A stretch of 64,000 bases of DNA from Mercurialis annua (Eukaryota; Streptophyta; Magnoliopsida; Malpighiales; Euphorbiaceae). Positions 24,840 to 37,600 of this stretch are shown one piece after another (within the stretch, counting starts at the first letter, position 1; every line of letters starts with the position of its first letter). The DNA lies in assembly GCF_937616625.2 (NCBI RefSeq), contig NC_065570.1, forward strand, positions 3,668,001 to 3,732,000, read 5' to 3'. The position numbers and the translations under genes were made by a program. The notes below the pieces were generated by a model. That model had not been told where the DNA came from. It searched no databases and worked only from the letters and a program-made list of their open reading frames with translations.

Positions 24840-26991
24840 TTAATCGCGCCTGATCCCTAACATTTTCATGGCCAGCTCCCAGGTGACTATAGCGGCAGCA
24901 TTAGCAGGAAAAGCTCTCATGATTGTCGGACCCAAACCTGCATAGCATCCTTTAATTCCAGCTCTCCTGTAAATCTAACAAAAAGGGCCCTATTAGCTTG
25001 TCTATTTCCTTTTTAATTAGTCTGCAAACCCCTGATGCCGGAGGTTGGCTGTGATACAGATTATGCAATTAACGGAGTAAAGAAATCTTACCGAGTTTAG
25101 TACTCGGAATGGATTTCTGGTGGAACTTTTATCTGGAGCAGTTTGGATGATGGTTTTCGCCACATCCAAGGGCAAAACAGCAGACCAGAACTAAATAACA
25201 CGGAAGAAAATAAATATATTGCAAAAAGAACAATAGGCAAAATGTCGCAAGGTAACATTATAACTATCAGAAAGAAACGTTTTAATTTACAGAAATGCAA
25301 GACTTTTAATACACTTACAGCTACACCACCAAGGCCGCCGCTCAAAATTCCAATCCCCATGTCAGTCAAGTGGCTATGGTTAGATGAAGAGGATTTCAGT
25401 TGTAAGTGCATGTAATAACGAACATATTCATAGACGCTGAAGAAGGCCGCATTACCACAAGATTCTCTTAACAATGTTGCCAAACCTCCTCTAAAAATAC
25501 CTGAAGCCTGAAAGGTATTTCATCAGATTAAGACCATTTTATACATTAATTAGCTGATAGGCAGGCGAGATTCTCACCCCGTCATGTTTCACTGTTTGAA
25601 GAACACAATCAAGAGGGCCACTATATCTACTGTACTTTGGAATCAAGGAGTCCGTGCCTTGGACTTGCATCCTACACTGGAGAAACTCAGTTTCATAAAT
25701 GCTACAAAAATGAGAAAAAAGAGGGAGCAATCACATAATTTTGTGATTTCTACAAGCATTGTCAACTAACCTTTACTAGCTCAGACGAACATAATATAAA
25801 GCTGATAATTGCTCCACTATAAGCTGCAGAGGGAATTATTACACGGGGATTGGGCACATCGCTATTTTTTCCTTCCTTCATGAATAACATAAGGGGAGAA
25901 ACGGTTAAGGGGAGAAACGGTTATACTAGGAAAAAGAAAAAGTAATTAACTTAATATGTCTGTAAAACCATCAAGCAGAATGTCTTCCGCATGTCAATAC
26001 CAGAAATTAAGCAAACTGACTCGTCCAAATTACATCTTGCGTACCTGCAATGAATGCTTCGTTTGGGAATAAATACCAAAGAGAAGCGAACTCTCAAAAG
26101 CCACCCCAATAAATGAAGATGTCGCACCCCTATAAAGTCCTTTAACCTGTCAAAACAACTATAACTATCTTTTGCAAAGTACAATTTGCTCTAAACAAAT
26201 TCAGACAATTTCCTCACAAGCAGCAGAACTAAAATGAATGTGAGCATGCTCGAATAAGCTATCGTAAGTACATCACATTTTAACAACAAAGCGCATAAAT
26301 TAATGCTAAACAAAGAGCAGGGACATATCAAATTGATCAAAAGTTCAAACTTTTTTTAAACTGATTTCAGTTATACTTCATTAGCTTGCGAAACATGTAA
26401 GCTTCATCATATGCTTATACTAGGAATAGGAAGCACAGACATGGACACAGGACACTTGACACGGAAACGGGAAAACGGTGTCCGAACCGTTCCTGAAACG
26501 TCGATTGAACGAAGTGTACGTGCTACCTGGTGCTTATGTAATTCCTTACATTTCATACGAATTCAACAATAAGCCGATACACGAGGATTATAAGTCAATC
26601 AATCTAACTAGCATATATCAAACAAACAATCAAGTAAAAAAATTAAAGCTCCAATTTTTTTTTAAAAAGCATACTCCTTCAGTCTGTAGAATCCTAGCAG
26701 TGCAATGCAGACCATTTCTGTACTTAATCCCATGAGTTTCTGTATTATGTTTTTGCATCATCACCTACAAAATCAAACCAAAGAAATACACATACAAACT
26801 CAAAGTTCAGTAAACTCAAAAACTGTATACAAAAACAACCCCCCATACCAAGAATGGGCCAGAATCAAAATTTAAGAGGTACCCGTATCAAATATAAGTA
26901 CCTTGACCGTGTCAAAAGGAAGACCAGTGATAACGGTGGCAACTCCGGCGAGTAAACCGGCGAGATACTCCTTGTGAGCAGCCGCCTCCAT
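24840..26991 (-). CDS. BAC1: Mitochondrial basic amino acid carrier (BAC1-like, SLC25 family)
   Basis: Inner-membrane carrier exchanging arginine, ornithine, lysine and histidine; in plants linked to arginine breakdown during germination. Eight exons on the minus strand: 26902-26991, 26675-26764, 26045-26146, 25771-25875, 25578-25676, 25319-25507, 25092-25190 and 24840-24974. All are phase 0, giving 302 residues (Arabidopsis BAC1 is about 311). Three mitochondrial-carrier repeats are visible. The signature P-x-[DE]-x-x-[KR] is PFDTVK at 25-30 in repeat 1 and PLDVAK at 232-237 in repeat 3; repeat 2 has SSELVK at 124-129, with Ser where Pro is usual. The conserved stretches KGLYRGATSS, CRMQVQGTDSL and GCYAGLGPTIMRAFPANAAA match the BAC1 group as remembered. 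Intron 2 (26147-26674) carries a dispersed repeat. Convergent with SPL. Confidence 0.95.
26436..26530. repeat. GGACAC-type dispersed repeat in BAC1 intron 2
   Basis: Same family as 15013-15175: GGACACTTGACACGG, AACGGTGT and GATTGAACGAAGTGT phrases occur in the same order and orientation. Confidence 0.5.
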
Positions 26992-27305
26992 TTTTTACTC
27001 TTATTTTTAACCAAGGGGCTGTAATTTAGAGTAATTGAAAAGGATAGAGATGGGTTGGACTTTGTCACCAATCGGGTACTGTGTTTTTTCTTGAACGTTG
27101 AATCTGAAATGGATGCATGTTGAATCAATTGACTCAGAGTGAAGAGAGACGGTGAAGTGGCATGGTGTTTATTTATGGGAAAATTGACACGGGTGGTGTG
27201 TGAACTTTCCTGAATCTGTTATTGCAGTCACTGATCTTTTACTTCTTTCAAATTACTCCTTCTATCTTAAAATAGTACACTTTATTATTTCCACCAAAAA
27301 TACAA

Positions 27306-27686
27306 GGCCTAATTATTTAAAAACCACCCATCTTGTAAATTTTTTTCATTTATACCATGACTTAGGAAAATTTTCAATTGTACCCTATTTTTGATTTTTA
27401 TGTTTCATTTGTACCCCAAACTTAAAAAATTTGATAATTTAATTAATTTAAAAATGAAAATATTAAAAACAAAATACATAAATGATTAATATTAACGTTT
27501 TATTAGAATATAGGTTAAAAATGAAGGACTAATTTAAACTTCTTTCAAAAGAAAATAGGTCAATTTAACTCATTAGGGTAGAGATGAAATATAAAAATCA
27601 AAAATAGGGTACAATTGAAAATTTTCCTAGGTCATGGTATAAATGAAAAAAAGTTACAAGGTGGGTGGTTTTTAAGTAATTAGGCC
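27306..27686. mobile_element. GGCCTAAT-TIR Mutator-type MITE, copy C (shorter variant)
   Basis: 381 bp, starting GGCCTAATTATTTAAAAACC and ending with its near reverse complement. The exact 9-bp duplication is AAAATACAA (27297-27305 and 27687-27695). It shares the terminus and ATTGTACCC-type interior words with copies A and B but is diverged and shorter. Confidence 0.9.
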
Positions 27687-27719
27687 AAAATACAATTAGT
27701 ATTCTAGATATTTATAAAT

Positions 27720-28214
27720 GGCCTAATCACTCAAAAACCCCTCACCTTTAAACTTTTTTTCAATTCTACCCCGACGTTGAAAATTTGTCAATTTTACCCA
27801 CTTTTGAATTTTCCGTTTTCAATTGTACCCCAATATTTTAATTTTTGTTAATTTTTTTACTTAAATGATGAAATCATTCATTTAATTAAGTCTAAACATG
27901 AAATTAAATTCTTTTTTATTCAAAAAAGTACAAATAAATCCTTTATTTTTAAAAACTAACTAAAAACCATAATCAAATTAACACTAATTTAAATTTTTAA
28001 TTAATTTAAATAAATTTTAAAAATATACAATTAATATATGCGAGACATGTAGAATGTTTTAATCAAATTTCCAAACGCAAAAGACGTTAATTTAATTTTT
28101 CAGGGTACAATTGAAACACAAAAATGCAAAATAGGGTAAAATTGACAAATTTGCAACGTCAGGGTATGATTGAAAAGGGGCTAAAAGGTCGGGGTTTTTT
28201 TAAGACATTAGGCC
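27720..28214. mobile_element. GGCCTAAT-TIR Mutator-type MITE, copy B
   Basis: 495 bp, GGCCTAATCACTC at the left and GACATTAGGCC at the right. The exact 9-bp duplication is TTTATAAAT (27711-27719 and 28215-28223). It is the reverse complement of copy A (8253-8756) over essentially the full length with few differences. Confidence 0.93.
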
Positions 28215-28818
28215 TTTATAAATTTATCTTCATATCATTACCCTTATTAAATGTGCCGGCCGATTCAATTTTTTAAAACAATGAAAATAAATCGCAGACT
28301 TTTAATAATAGCAACAATAAATAGATTAATTTAAAGATTGTTATTTATTAGAAATAAACAAATATTTGAGATAAATAAAAAAAATGGATAATTATTTTGG
28401 AACAGAGAAGTACCATTTTAGCTGATTTTGATTATTGATATGCTATGTGAAATTAAAATAATAAACTATAACAATAAATTGACAAATTAAAATGATAAAC
28501 TATAGCAATAAATCTAATATATATATATAATTCCAGTGAGATAGATTCTTACAATTGTTTCCACTTTGATTTCACAATGGATAACTTGCATTTTGCTGAT
28601 AAAAAAAATCAAGAAAGAAGTTCTACAAAATGAAATGACATGCAGAAAATTTATAGAATAGCTCTCGTGTCTGTATACAATCTTTTTCTTTTTTAGAAGG
28701 TTTGTATACAAATTTAAGTAAAGTACAAATATCAAGCACCTAAAGGCACTTTCTTGATTACCATTCTTTGTGTGGCATATAAAATGTGGCGTTCATGCTG
28801 ATTATATCTATGACATTG

Positions 28819-31800
28819 TCATAATTTGCTAGGAAAAATCTCATCTGATATACTCTCTACCTTAGCTAGTTGAGTTGAGCTTCTCAAAATCTTGTCTCGT
28901 TCGGCTATGAAATTTGCAAATTTGGAACCTCTTGCTTGTTTTTCGTTACCTTCGAACAGTGATTCCGGAAGATTAGGCAAAGGAGGAGTTGGCTTAGGAG
29001 AGAATGATGGCATCAACGCCCACACCGAAGAAAGTTGCTGATTAGGTTCGTCGAGTTTCTGCAGAAGTGATATATCCTGCATATCTGTCTCCAGCAAACA
29101 ACATTATCAGATATCGTCAATGTATCAAACTTCAAGGAACATAGGAATCAAGTTTATAAAACAACATAAACATTTTGGTCTTTGATATTCAGCATATTTA
29201 ACTGATCAAGTATCTGATACGGAAAATGATTAACTTGAGCATGCTATATCTTGCAGCAGAAGAAATAACTGAAATTAGCTCCATTTCATGATCAACTTTT
29301 TCTCAAAGCATAAAAAATTCCAGTAAATCACCTCTTGCAAACTCAAAAATCGGCGCCAATAGTGCACAAGGAATGCTGAAGTTGAGATGTGGTATAACTG
29401 TCCCTCCCCCATGCCTTGCATTGCTGTATCAAGAATACATCTCGTTAGATGCAGAACAATCTCGAACCGATGAAGACTTAGTAGGAGGAAATTAGTATTT
29501 CGAGCTAATTTAACACTAATTTCACATGGCACCATCATTGGTCAGAGAATCTTTTGGAAATGCAACACTTAGGTTATGTTTGCTTCATAGAATTGATAAG
29601 GAATAAAATAGTAATTCCATATGAAGTTCATATTTAAATAAGTAATAGTGATTCCATAGAATTGCTATTCTACCGCAAACCAAAAACAGCCTTAAATAAA
29701 CTATACCTGGTAACAAGTCCAATCATATGACCTTCTGAATTGATGACAGCACCACCACTAGCACCAGGGTGGACAGCAGCAGTTGTTTCAAGCATTGCAG
29801 GAATACATAAATCCCCTCCTTGGATGGATCGATGAAGTGGAGGTGCTTCCACTTTAACTATTTTTGCTACCACTCCAGAGCAAACAGAAGGGGAAAAGCC
29901 TGCACCATTTGAAGCGCAAATGAGTTTGAAGGACCACCGCAAAGCAACAAAACATACAATCAGGAAAACCTTTTCTGAGATTACTAACAAAGCACCATAT
30001 ATTAAATTATGAAAAACAACAGAGATCCTGAGTAATGATGCAGCGTAATAAAGGATCTTTATTTTGTAAGAAGCCAGTTGACGTATCTACATACATGTAA
30101 TAATGATCATAAAGTTGTCAATACGACAGTAAACTACAAAATAAATTACAAAAGTGCACTCCAATGAATATTTGAAACTAAATGATTGAACATAATAAGT
30201 ATTCCTGAGAGTGAACCCAAAATGAGAGAAAAATATAATGATGCATGAAATGAAGAAATTTTAAATAAGATGCTTATGGCATGGATTTGTTTCCAAAGTT
30301 GTTCACAATCTAAACAGATGTACAAGGTTCACAAGGCCATTACCACATCTTGGTCCAAACAGTCCATGTCCGATAACATACGCCTTTGATCCCAAATTCG
30401 GGCAGGAAAAATCCACCTTGATAGGGCAAAGCTGATCTGGAACATATTCAAGCTGCAGTAGGGCAACATCCAGAGGTCCTTTTGAAACATAAACTATTTT
30501 AGCATCACACCAAATCCAAGGGTTAACATGATCCAAGCGAACTCTTATGTTTCTATGGACACTGTAAGAAAAACTAAATTCGTATCTCTTATTCTGATCA
30601 ATTAAAGAGGAACCCGTGATCTTCGCCGTTTTTGACGGTACCCTCTGACTCTCCCTGTAGCTATCAACGTTGCCACGCCCGGAAAATACAGATACTTCAG
30701 GTGGGATGAAAAGTTCTCCAGACTTCATTCCATTTCTTCCACCATTGACAGTTGTTTTTCCAAATCTCCATGGTTCTAACAAGTGAGCATTTGTGAGTAT
30801 TAGGCCTTGATCATTCAGCAGAACGCCGGATGCCCATACACCTTCATCAATGGTGATAAGACAAATGGAAGTCATCACCTTCTCAACTGGTAGGGGTGAC
30901 GAGCTATGAGAATCAAATTGTTCATACTTATATCTAAGGGGTACATCTGACCCATGGCTGTGTGCATTTCCTACAGCATCAAAATTATTCTTGTTAATTG
31001 TGGTTCCTTTTTCTTCATTTTGAGGCTCCTTCAGCAGCAAGTCACTGCAAGCAGTTGCAACGGCTTCCCATGGTATCATCAGCTGTTACCCAAGCTAGAA
31101 TTATGCATGATCCATTAACTACCAGATAATACAAACAACGTAAAATGAGAATGTTTTCCAGTTACCTGAATTTCAGCACCAGTACACTTTTGCCTCAATG
31201 GTCTAGTCAATATACCAATGAAATGTCCACATTCACCAAAAACTGGAGAACCTTCCATTCCTTATATAATTAGTACCAAAAATGGAATCAGAAATCGGAA
31301 GCACAAACAGGCTACTCATAATAACCTCAGAAAAAATTATCAACCTGGTAGACACCGAATATCAGCCATCAGCAAAGAAACATTAGATGATCTAGCTGGA
31401 TAACAGTTGGCAATAGATCCCATTGACAAGCTGGTTCAGGAAGTAAAGTGTTAAGCAAAACAAACGTAGCTTTAAAATGTCAATTGCGTCATTGATGCCA
31501 TTTATAATCTTATTAAGAACATGGTAAATAAAAATAAATGAGAAAATGAAAAAACATACCTGTTAAAAAAGTGCACGGGCGAAAGAATACCAAAAGGAGA
31601 ACCCACTGTTAAAAGAGAGTCCCCCCTATTAATTGAAGGTGATACCGTAATGATTGGCAGATCCTAAATGACAACAAATATAAAAGCATTATATAACTTA
31701 AGCAAGCAAACAAGCTAACCATAATGAAAATATTAATGACGGTGTCATCTCCCATATCTATAAATATAAATAACAATAGAAAACAACAAACATTGTACAA

Positions 31801-34001
31801 AAGCAAATGATAGAAAAAAATAAACAGGAATGATACCTTCAAATATAAAAAGACTCCAAGAAGTGCAATTCTAGTAGTTGTTTTGCTCACGACGCTTGGA
31901 TCACCAGATTCCCCTATTACCATATGCTTCTTGCCCTCCTTGAAAGATGCATTCCCATCCTCAGTCAGAAAGGATCCACTTTTGACATTGCTCAGCCAAT
32001 TAATCATATTATGCATGGATGCTAATCCAGTGAAAGTAATACTTGTAAAGAAACTTAATCAAAATGTCATTCTGGAAACTTATTAAACTTACGAAACGTT
32101 TTTCTTTCACATATCTTTACTTACGAAACTTTTTTCTTCACATATTTTTGAGTTATTTGGATGAACTTGATAAAGAGTACAAGAAGAACAATAGTCTAAT
32201 AAGCTCAAAAACACCCCCACTAGTATCAAAGGTTGGAGACAAAAAAGCACCAACATAATTTATTGTTGTTTACTAACCTGTGCCGGAATCACTTCCTTAA
32301 AAGCCCGAGGACCATTATCATGTGAGGCCAGAGACCAACCAACCTCCCATCCATGTTCCAGTGTCCCTGAAGAGGATTCAACTAGTGATTGGAGTGCGCG
32401 TGAAGATGCAGGAACATCAACCTTCATTTTGAATGGGTGAATCAATAACGTGTAGGATCTACATATTCGTTCATTTTTTCAACAAGTAACTGAATCAAAC
32501 AAAATAAATCAACAATAAAGAATGTTAAAACATCCCTACGATCAAACCATTTCATCTCATCATCAGTTTAATTATTGAAATCATAAAAACAAACATTAGA
32601 TCTATATTTCTCGTTATAACTAACCAATCAAGTTACCAAAAAAATCTTTAATGTTGACACTTCCCTATGATCTAGCAATTCCATCTCATTATTGAAACCA
32701 TAAAACAGAAGTGACATGGGGGCATTTGGAATTTCACCACCCACCAGATCATTTTGATTTAAAGCAAAAAGTTGATTAGTAAAGACTTGAGATCTTCATG
32801 AAAGACACCAAAAACATGCTATCCATATAAAAACTTTATGAACACCAGCCACTTAAGTCGTGACCCGTCATTTGTTATAAATTCTCAACAGTCTCCCCCT
32901 TATCATTGGCCATATTCACTTAAAAGAAAATCATATGCGATACTAATGGAAACCACTATGTTCCAATTCAATATCTAGGAATAGCCAACATTGTCATTAT
33001 CTATCACACTGATGGATATGAATCTGTAAATTTATAATGCTCCACTTAAGTCCCAAAACAACCAAATGAAACAAGTAAAGCTTAATATTCAATAACTAGC
33101 AGAGCTTGGTGGTGGAATTGTAAGATAATGAACCATCCAGCAACTTAGCATAGGAATTACTGATTTGCTAAAGCTTTTTTTGATGTCCGAACAAAGAGAA
33201 GAAGAATCCATGTACCTACCAATCTTAAAAGTTGAGCACTATGCCACCGAGAACCTCCTCCATCAAAATTTCCCTCAGCCACTCTCTCCACCATTTCCTG
33301 AAAATCACACTCAAACTGTCATAAACACAATCCTACAGGACACATCACTTTCAACTAAAAAACATCACCACTTACATCTATCATAACATCAATTTGAGCA
33401 CCAGCAATCATCTCTGGTCGACCCTGCAACAAAACCACAACTTGCTTACCATAATCCATAAAAAACACAACCAAACTAAACAAAAAACAAAACCAATTCA
33501 ATTTACGCATGTAAAACACTCGAAACTCAAACCTGATCACTCCTCTCTCTATGTTGCAACGACAAAAAGGACTCAACAACAGAAGCAACAGTCACAACAA
33601 GAACCAGAACCTGGCCCTCAACACCATCAAAGCCCAAGACTTTCTTTGCCAAGTCAGCATCAAAAAGGGTATCAGGCAACAACATCCCAGAAGCTGAAAG
33701 TGTTGTCTTTCCAGAACTACAAACATACCCATTAACAAAAATTGTCAAGAATTTCAAAAAAGTTACAATCTTTCAACAATGAGTTACAATCATTACTTAC
33801 TTGTAATGATGAAAAGCATGTTTTCTCATCTTAACGCCTTTTGGGTCCTAAAATAAGCTCCCAACAATGAGTAAAACGTGTAAAGATTGAGTCTTTACAT
33901 GATTTGTAATGTAAAAATAAACGAAGAAGACTTACAGGGCCGGTGACTCTGACCATAACGGCGAAGTTCCGGGCAAGATTAACGGTATCTGGGGAACCCA
34001 T
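28819..34001 (-). CDS. DEG15: Peroxisomal (glyoxysomal) processing protease DEG15, trypsin-like serine peptidase
   Basis: Removes PTS2 presequences from proteins imported into peroxisomes. Fourteen exons on the minus strand: 33936-34001, 33801-33847, 33533-33716, 33376-33423, 33220-33297, 32274-32421, 31837-32021, 31560-31663, 31345-31430, 31166-31260, 30344-31082, 29707-29899, 29332-29423 and 28819-29084. They sum to 776 residues (Arabidopsis about 709). The triad is visible: His447 in [10 protein letters not shown], Asp552 in [10 protein letters not shown] and Ser641 in HPGASGGAV. The protein ends in SKL, a canonical PTS1 peroxisome import signal. The N terminus ([20 protein letters not shown]) matches the family. 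For exon 6 the donor at 32273 rather than 32277 is required to keep frame with exon 7. Exon 7 carries the least conserved part. Intron 12 contains a Tourist-like MITE. RING1 lies head-to-head across two retrotransposons. Confidence 0.95.
29572..29691. mobile_element. Tourist-like MITE in DEG15 intron 12
   Basis: 120 bp with imperfect inverted ends of the GGCTGTTTTTGG type and the 3-bp TTA duplication (29569-29571 and 29692-29694) characteristic of PIF/Harbinger MITEs. Confidence 0.65.
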
Positions 34002-34681
34002 GAGATTAAACCGAAGAAAAGTTTGGTTTGAAAGACTGTAACTTTGGGCTCGGATGAGATTATATGATTCTTATCATCTCGAACTAATAAACAAAACTGC
34101 TGCTTTGTTTTCTTGCTTTCAGGATGATTCAGAGTTGTGGATACTAACGGTGTTACGGTGACATCAATTTTACAGACTTTGATGTTAAACGATGTCGTTT
34201 TGCAGTTTAGTTTTTTATTGGAAAATTTCATTTCTGTTAATTTTTAAAAAAATTAAAAAGATTCGGCTAATTTAAAAGTCAAGCTTCAATTTTTTGACTA
34301 GGTCACTGATTGTCATTACTTTCTCTGAAGCTATACAATTTTTAATTTTTAATTCAACTTATATTATCTTTTTATTTTTAAAAAATATATAATAGACTAG
34401 TTAACAAGTTGTGTTTATTTCTAGTATACATTTATGGAATTATAATCAAATCGTATTGAATCGAAAGAGCAATACTAGACAATGAGCTCCATTGGTGGCG
34501 GAGCCATTCATCGGTGGAACTATACGCTCGCTTGGTTAGAGTTGGTCGGAAATATAATTTTTTTTTTTGAAAAAGTTTTGATTTTAAATCTTGCTCTTAT
34601 TGATATGAAAAATCGTTTATTAAAATTGCATTCCTTACAATTTCTCCGATTAAATATTCTTACTATACCATTATTCTCAAA
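34002..34681. other. DEG15 upstream region to the LINE junction
   Basis: 34002-34240 is the DEG15 leader and proximal promoter. 34480-34560 contains a TGGCGGAGCC-type phrase common in plant dispersed repeats. No gene. The exact LINE 5' boundary is not certain. Confidence 0.5.
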
Positions 34682-37600
34682 TTCACTTGGTGCAGAGGTA
34701 ATGGGGAGAGAGATCCCATTTTCGAGAGACTCGACCGGGCCCTCGGAAATTCAAAGTGGAAAGAGATGTTCCCAAATTCTTCAGTTTTGACTCTGCTCAG
34801 AGAAGCCTCGGACCATGCCCCGCTCCTCGTAGACTCTGATACTGGAGCTGGATTTACTAAGAAGAAGAGGAAGAAAATAGTGAGATTCGAATCCTTGTGG
34901 GTTCGAAGAGACGACTGTGAAGAAGTCATCAAGATGGCTTGGGGTAGCGATGGTACAACAGGTCGGCTGGGTGTTCCTTGGAAAATCAGTAATTGTTTGA
35001 GCAGACTTCAAGATTGGAATGTTAATGTGGTGGGAAATTTGAATAGGAGGATAAAATATAAGAGAGCCCAGTTATTTGAGTTACAACAAAATGCTGCAAA
35101 CTCTAGCCAGTATAGCATCGTTAGGGGAGTAGAAAGCGAGCTGGAGGAATTGTACCGCTGCGAAGAAACTCTATGGATGCAGAGATCAAAGGCGTTATGG
35201 TTAAAAGAAGGAGACAAAAATACAGCTTTTTTTCACCAAAAAGCTTCTCAGCGAAGGGCGAGAAATCACATAAACGGCTTGTTCAACGAGGAGGGGAATT
35301 GGTGTGAAAGTGAGGATGACATGAATGTAGCTATCAGAGATTATTTTCTGAAACTTTTCAACTCCACTTGCCCGACTGATTGTGAGGAGGCTACAGCGGG
35401 TATTCGAAATAAGTTAAAGCCAGCGATGATAAACTCCATTAACAGGCAATTCACGAGAGAGGAGGTGGAGAAAGCTCTTCGGCAAATGCATCCGCATAAA
35501 GCTCCAGGACCGGATGGTATGTCGCCGCTCTTTTATCAGAAATATTGGCATATTGTTGGTATTGACATCAGTGATCTCGTTTTGGCAATCTTGAATGGAG
35601 CTCCCTTTCCGGAGAATGTGAACCATACTAATATTGTTCTTATCCCAAAGAACAAAAATCCGGAATCCATGAAAGATTATAGGCCGATTAGCTTGTGCAA
35701 CGTCCTATATAAGATGGTTTCAAAAGTTATCACCAATAGACTGAGAATGGTAATGCCGGGGATCATCTCAGAAACTCAGAGCGCATTTGTTAAAAACAGG
35801 TTGATTACTGACAACATCTTAGTAGCTTTTGAGTGTTTTCATTTTATGCACCAAAAGAGAAAAGGCAAAAAAGGGTACATGGCCATGAAATTAGATATGA
35901 GCAAAGCCTATGATAGGGTGGAGTGGGGCTTCGTGAGGAAAGTCATGGAGAAGATGGATTTTCCAATCCAGTTCATTGATCTAATCATGAAGTGTGTTTC
36001 AACGGTCTCTTATTCAGTGCTTATAAATGGTGTCCCTCAGAGCAAGTTCCTTCCAAATAGAGGACTCCGTCAAGGAGATCCTTTATCGCCTTTTTTATTC
36101 ATCATGTGTGCGGAGGCGTTTTCAGGTCTGATCTCCGAGGCTGTGCAGGCAAACAAAATACATGGGGTACAGGTAGCGCGTAATGCCCCAATCATCTCTC
36201 ATTTGTTTTTCGCTGACGATTCGATTATTTTTGCTAGAGCCTCTGAAAAAGAAGCTAGTGAGATCCAAAAGATAATAAAAGTTTATGAGAAAGCATCGGG
36301 GCAAATGATCAATTTCGAGAAAACTGCGGTGTCGTTCAGCCGTAATATAGGGGCTGCCACAGGAAGACTAATTGCAAGCCAAGTGAAAGCAAAGACGGTA
36401 GTTCACCACGACCGCTACCTAGGGCTGCCAACCTTTGTGGGGAGATCAAAAAAAGAAATCTTCAATATCCTCTTAGAAAGGGTGTGGAAGAAACTAAGTG
36501 GGTGGAAAGAAAAGTTGCTGTCAAAGGCGGCTAAAGAGACTTTATTGAAGTCGGTCATTCAAGCTATCCCGACTTACACGATGGGTGTGTTTAGAATTCC
36601 TGCCAGCGTGTGCCAAGAAATTCAAAGCCTCATGGCTAAGTTTTGGTGGAGAAATGGTTCCGAGGGTAAAGGAATGCATTGGGTAGGTTGGGAGAAAATG
36701 TGTCGCTCAAAGAGTAGTGGTGGTTTGGGCTTCAGAAACATTCCGGCATTTAATTCGGCTATGTTAGCGAAACAAGGTTGGAGAATAATTCAGGACGAGA
36801 ACTCCATGGCAGCCCGCATCCTTAAAGCTAGATATTTTCCGAGGAAGTCTTTTTTGGAATCAAATCTTTGCCCGGGGGCAAGCTACACTTGGAGGAGCAT
36901 TCACAGTGCTATTCCCTTGCTTAAACAAGGAATCCGTTGGAAAATCGGAGATGGTAGTCAGATTAGAGTTTTTAGAGATCCTTGGGTGCCACGTGATGGT
37001 CTGTTTATGGCTCACCCGAAGCAACCACATATGGATGATAATCTGACGGTGAAAGGATTGTTAGATGCTGAAACAGGTACGTGGAATAAGCAGTTGGTTA
37101 GAGACCTGTGTACTGACCATGATGCTCATTTCATTGAAGCTATGAACGTTAGGGATGCAAATGCGCAAGATAGAATTATTTGGCATTACTCGCCGAGGGG
37201 TTTCTTCTCGGTTAAGGGAGCTTACTACCTAGAAATAAACAGTAAAGACACGGCAGGAGGGTCAGGAACTGTTCATGGCGTTTCAACGATGCTGTGGAGG
37301 AATATATGGAAAATGGGTATCCCACCAAAAATCAAACACTTTGCTTGGCGTGTTATTAATAATAGCTTGCCAACAAAGAGTGCGATAGCTCATAGAACCT
37401 CGCTAGGTGATGGTCTTTGCTCGAGATGTGGAGAAAGAGAGTCCCTGACTCACGTTTTCAAAGAATGTGGCTGGGTTAGAGGTATTTGGTTCGGTTGTAC
37501 GCTAGGTATGGATACTAGGAGACTTCCTGCAGCAGATTTTTGGTCATGGGTGGATTCGTATGGCAGCTCCTGGAACCTGGAAATGACTGAACTGTTTTGG

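Larger units (their letters stand above)
26992..28818. other. BAC1 leader and promoter, then MITE cluster up to DEG15
   Basis: 26992-27180 is probably the BAC1 5' UTR and proximal promoter. Two Mutator-type MITEs fill 27306-28214. 28224-28818 is AT-rich and includes the DEG15 3' UTR. No gene. Confidence 0.5.

Noticed and set aside
33394..33735. 113-residue open frame on the plus strand
   Set aside because: It is antisense to DEG15 exons 3 and 4, which have conserved protein sequence and good splice sites.
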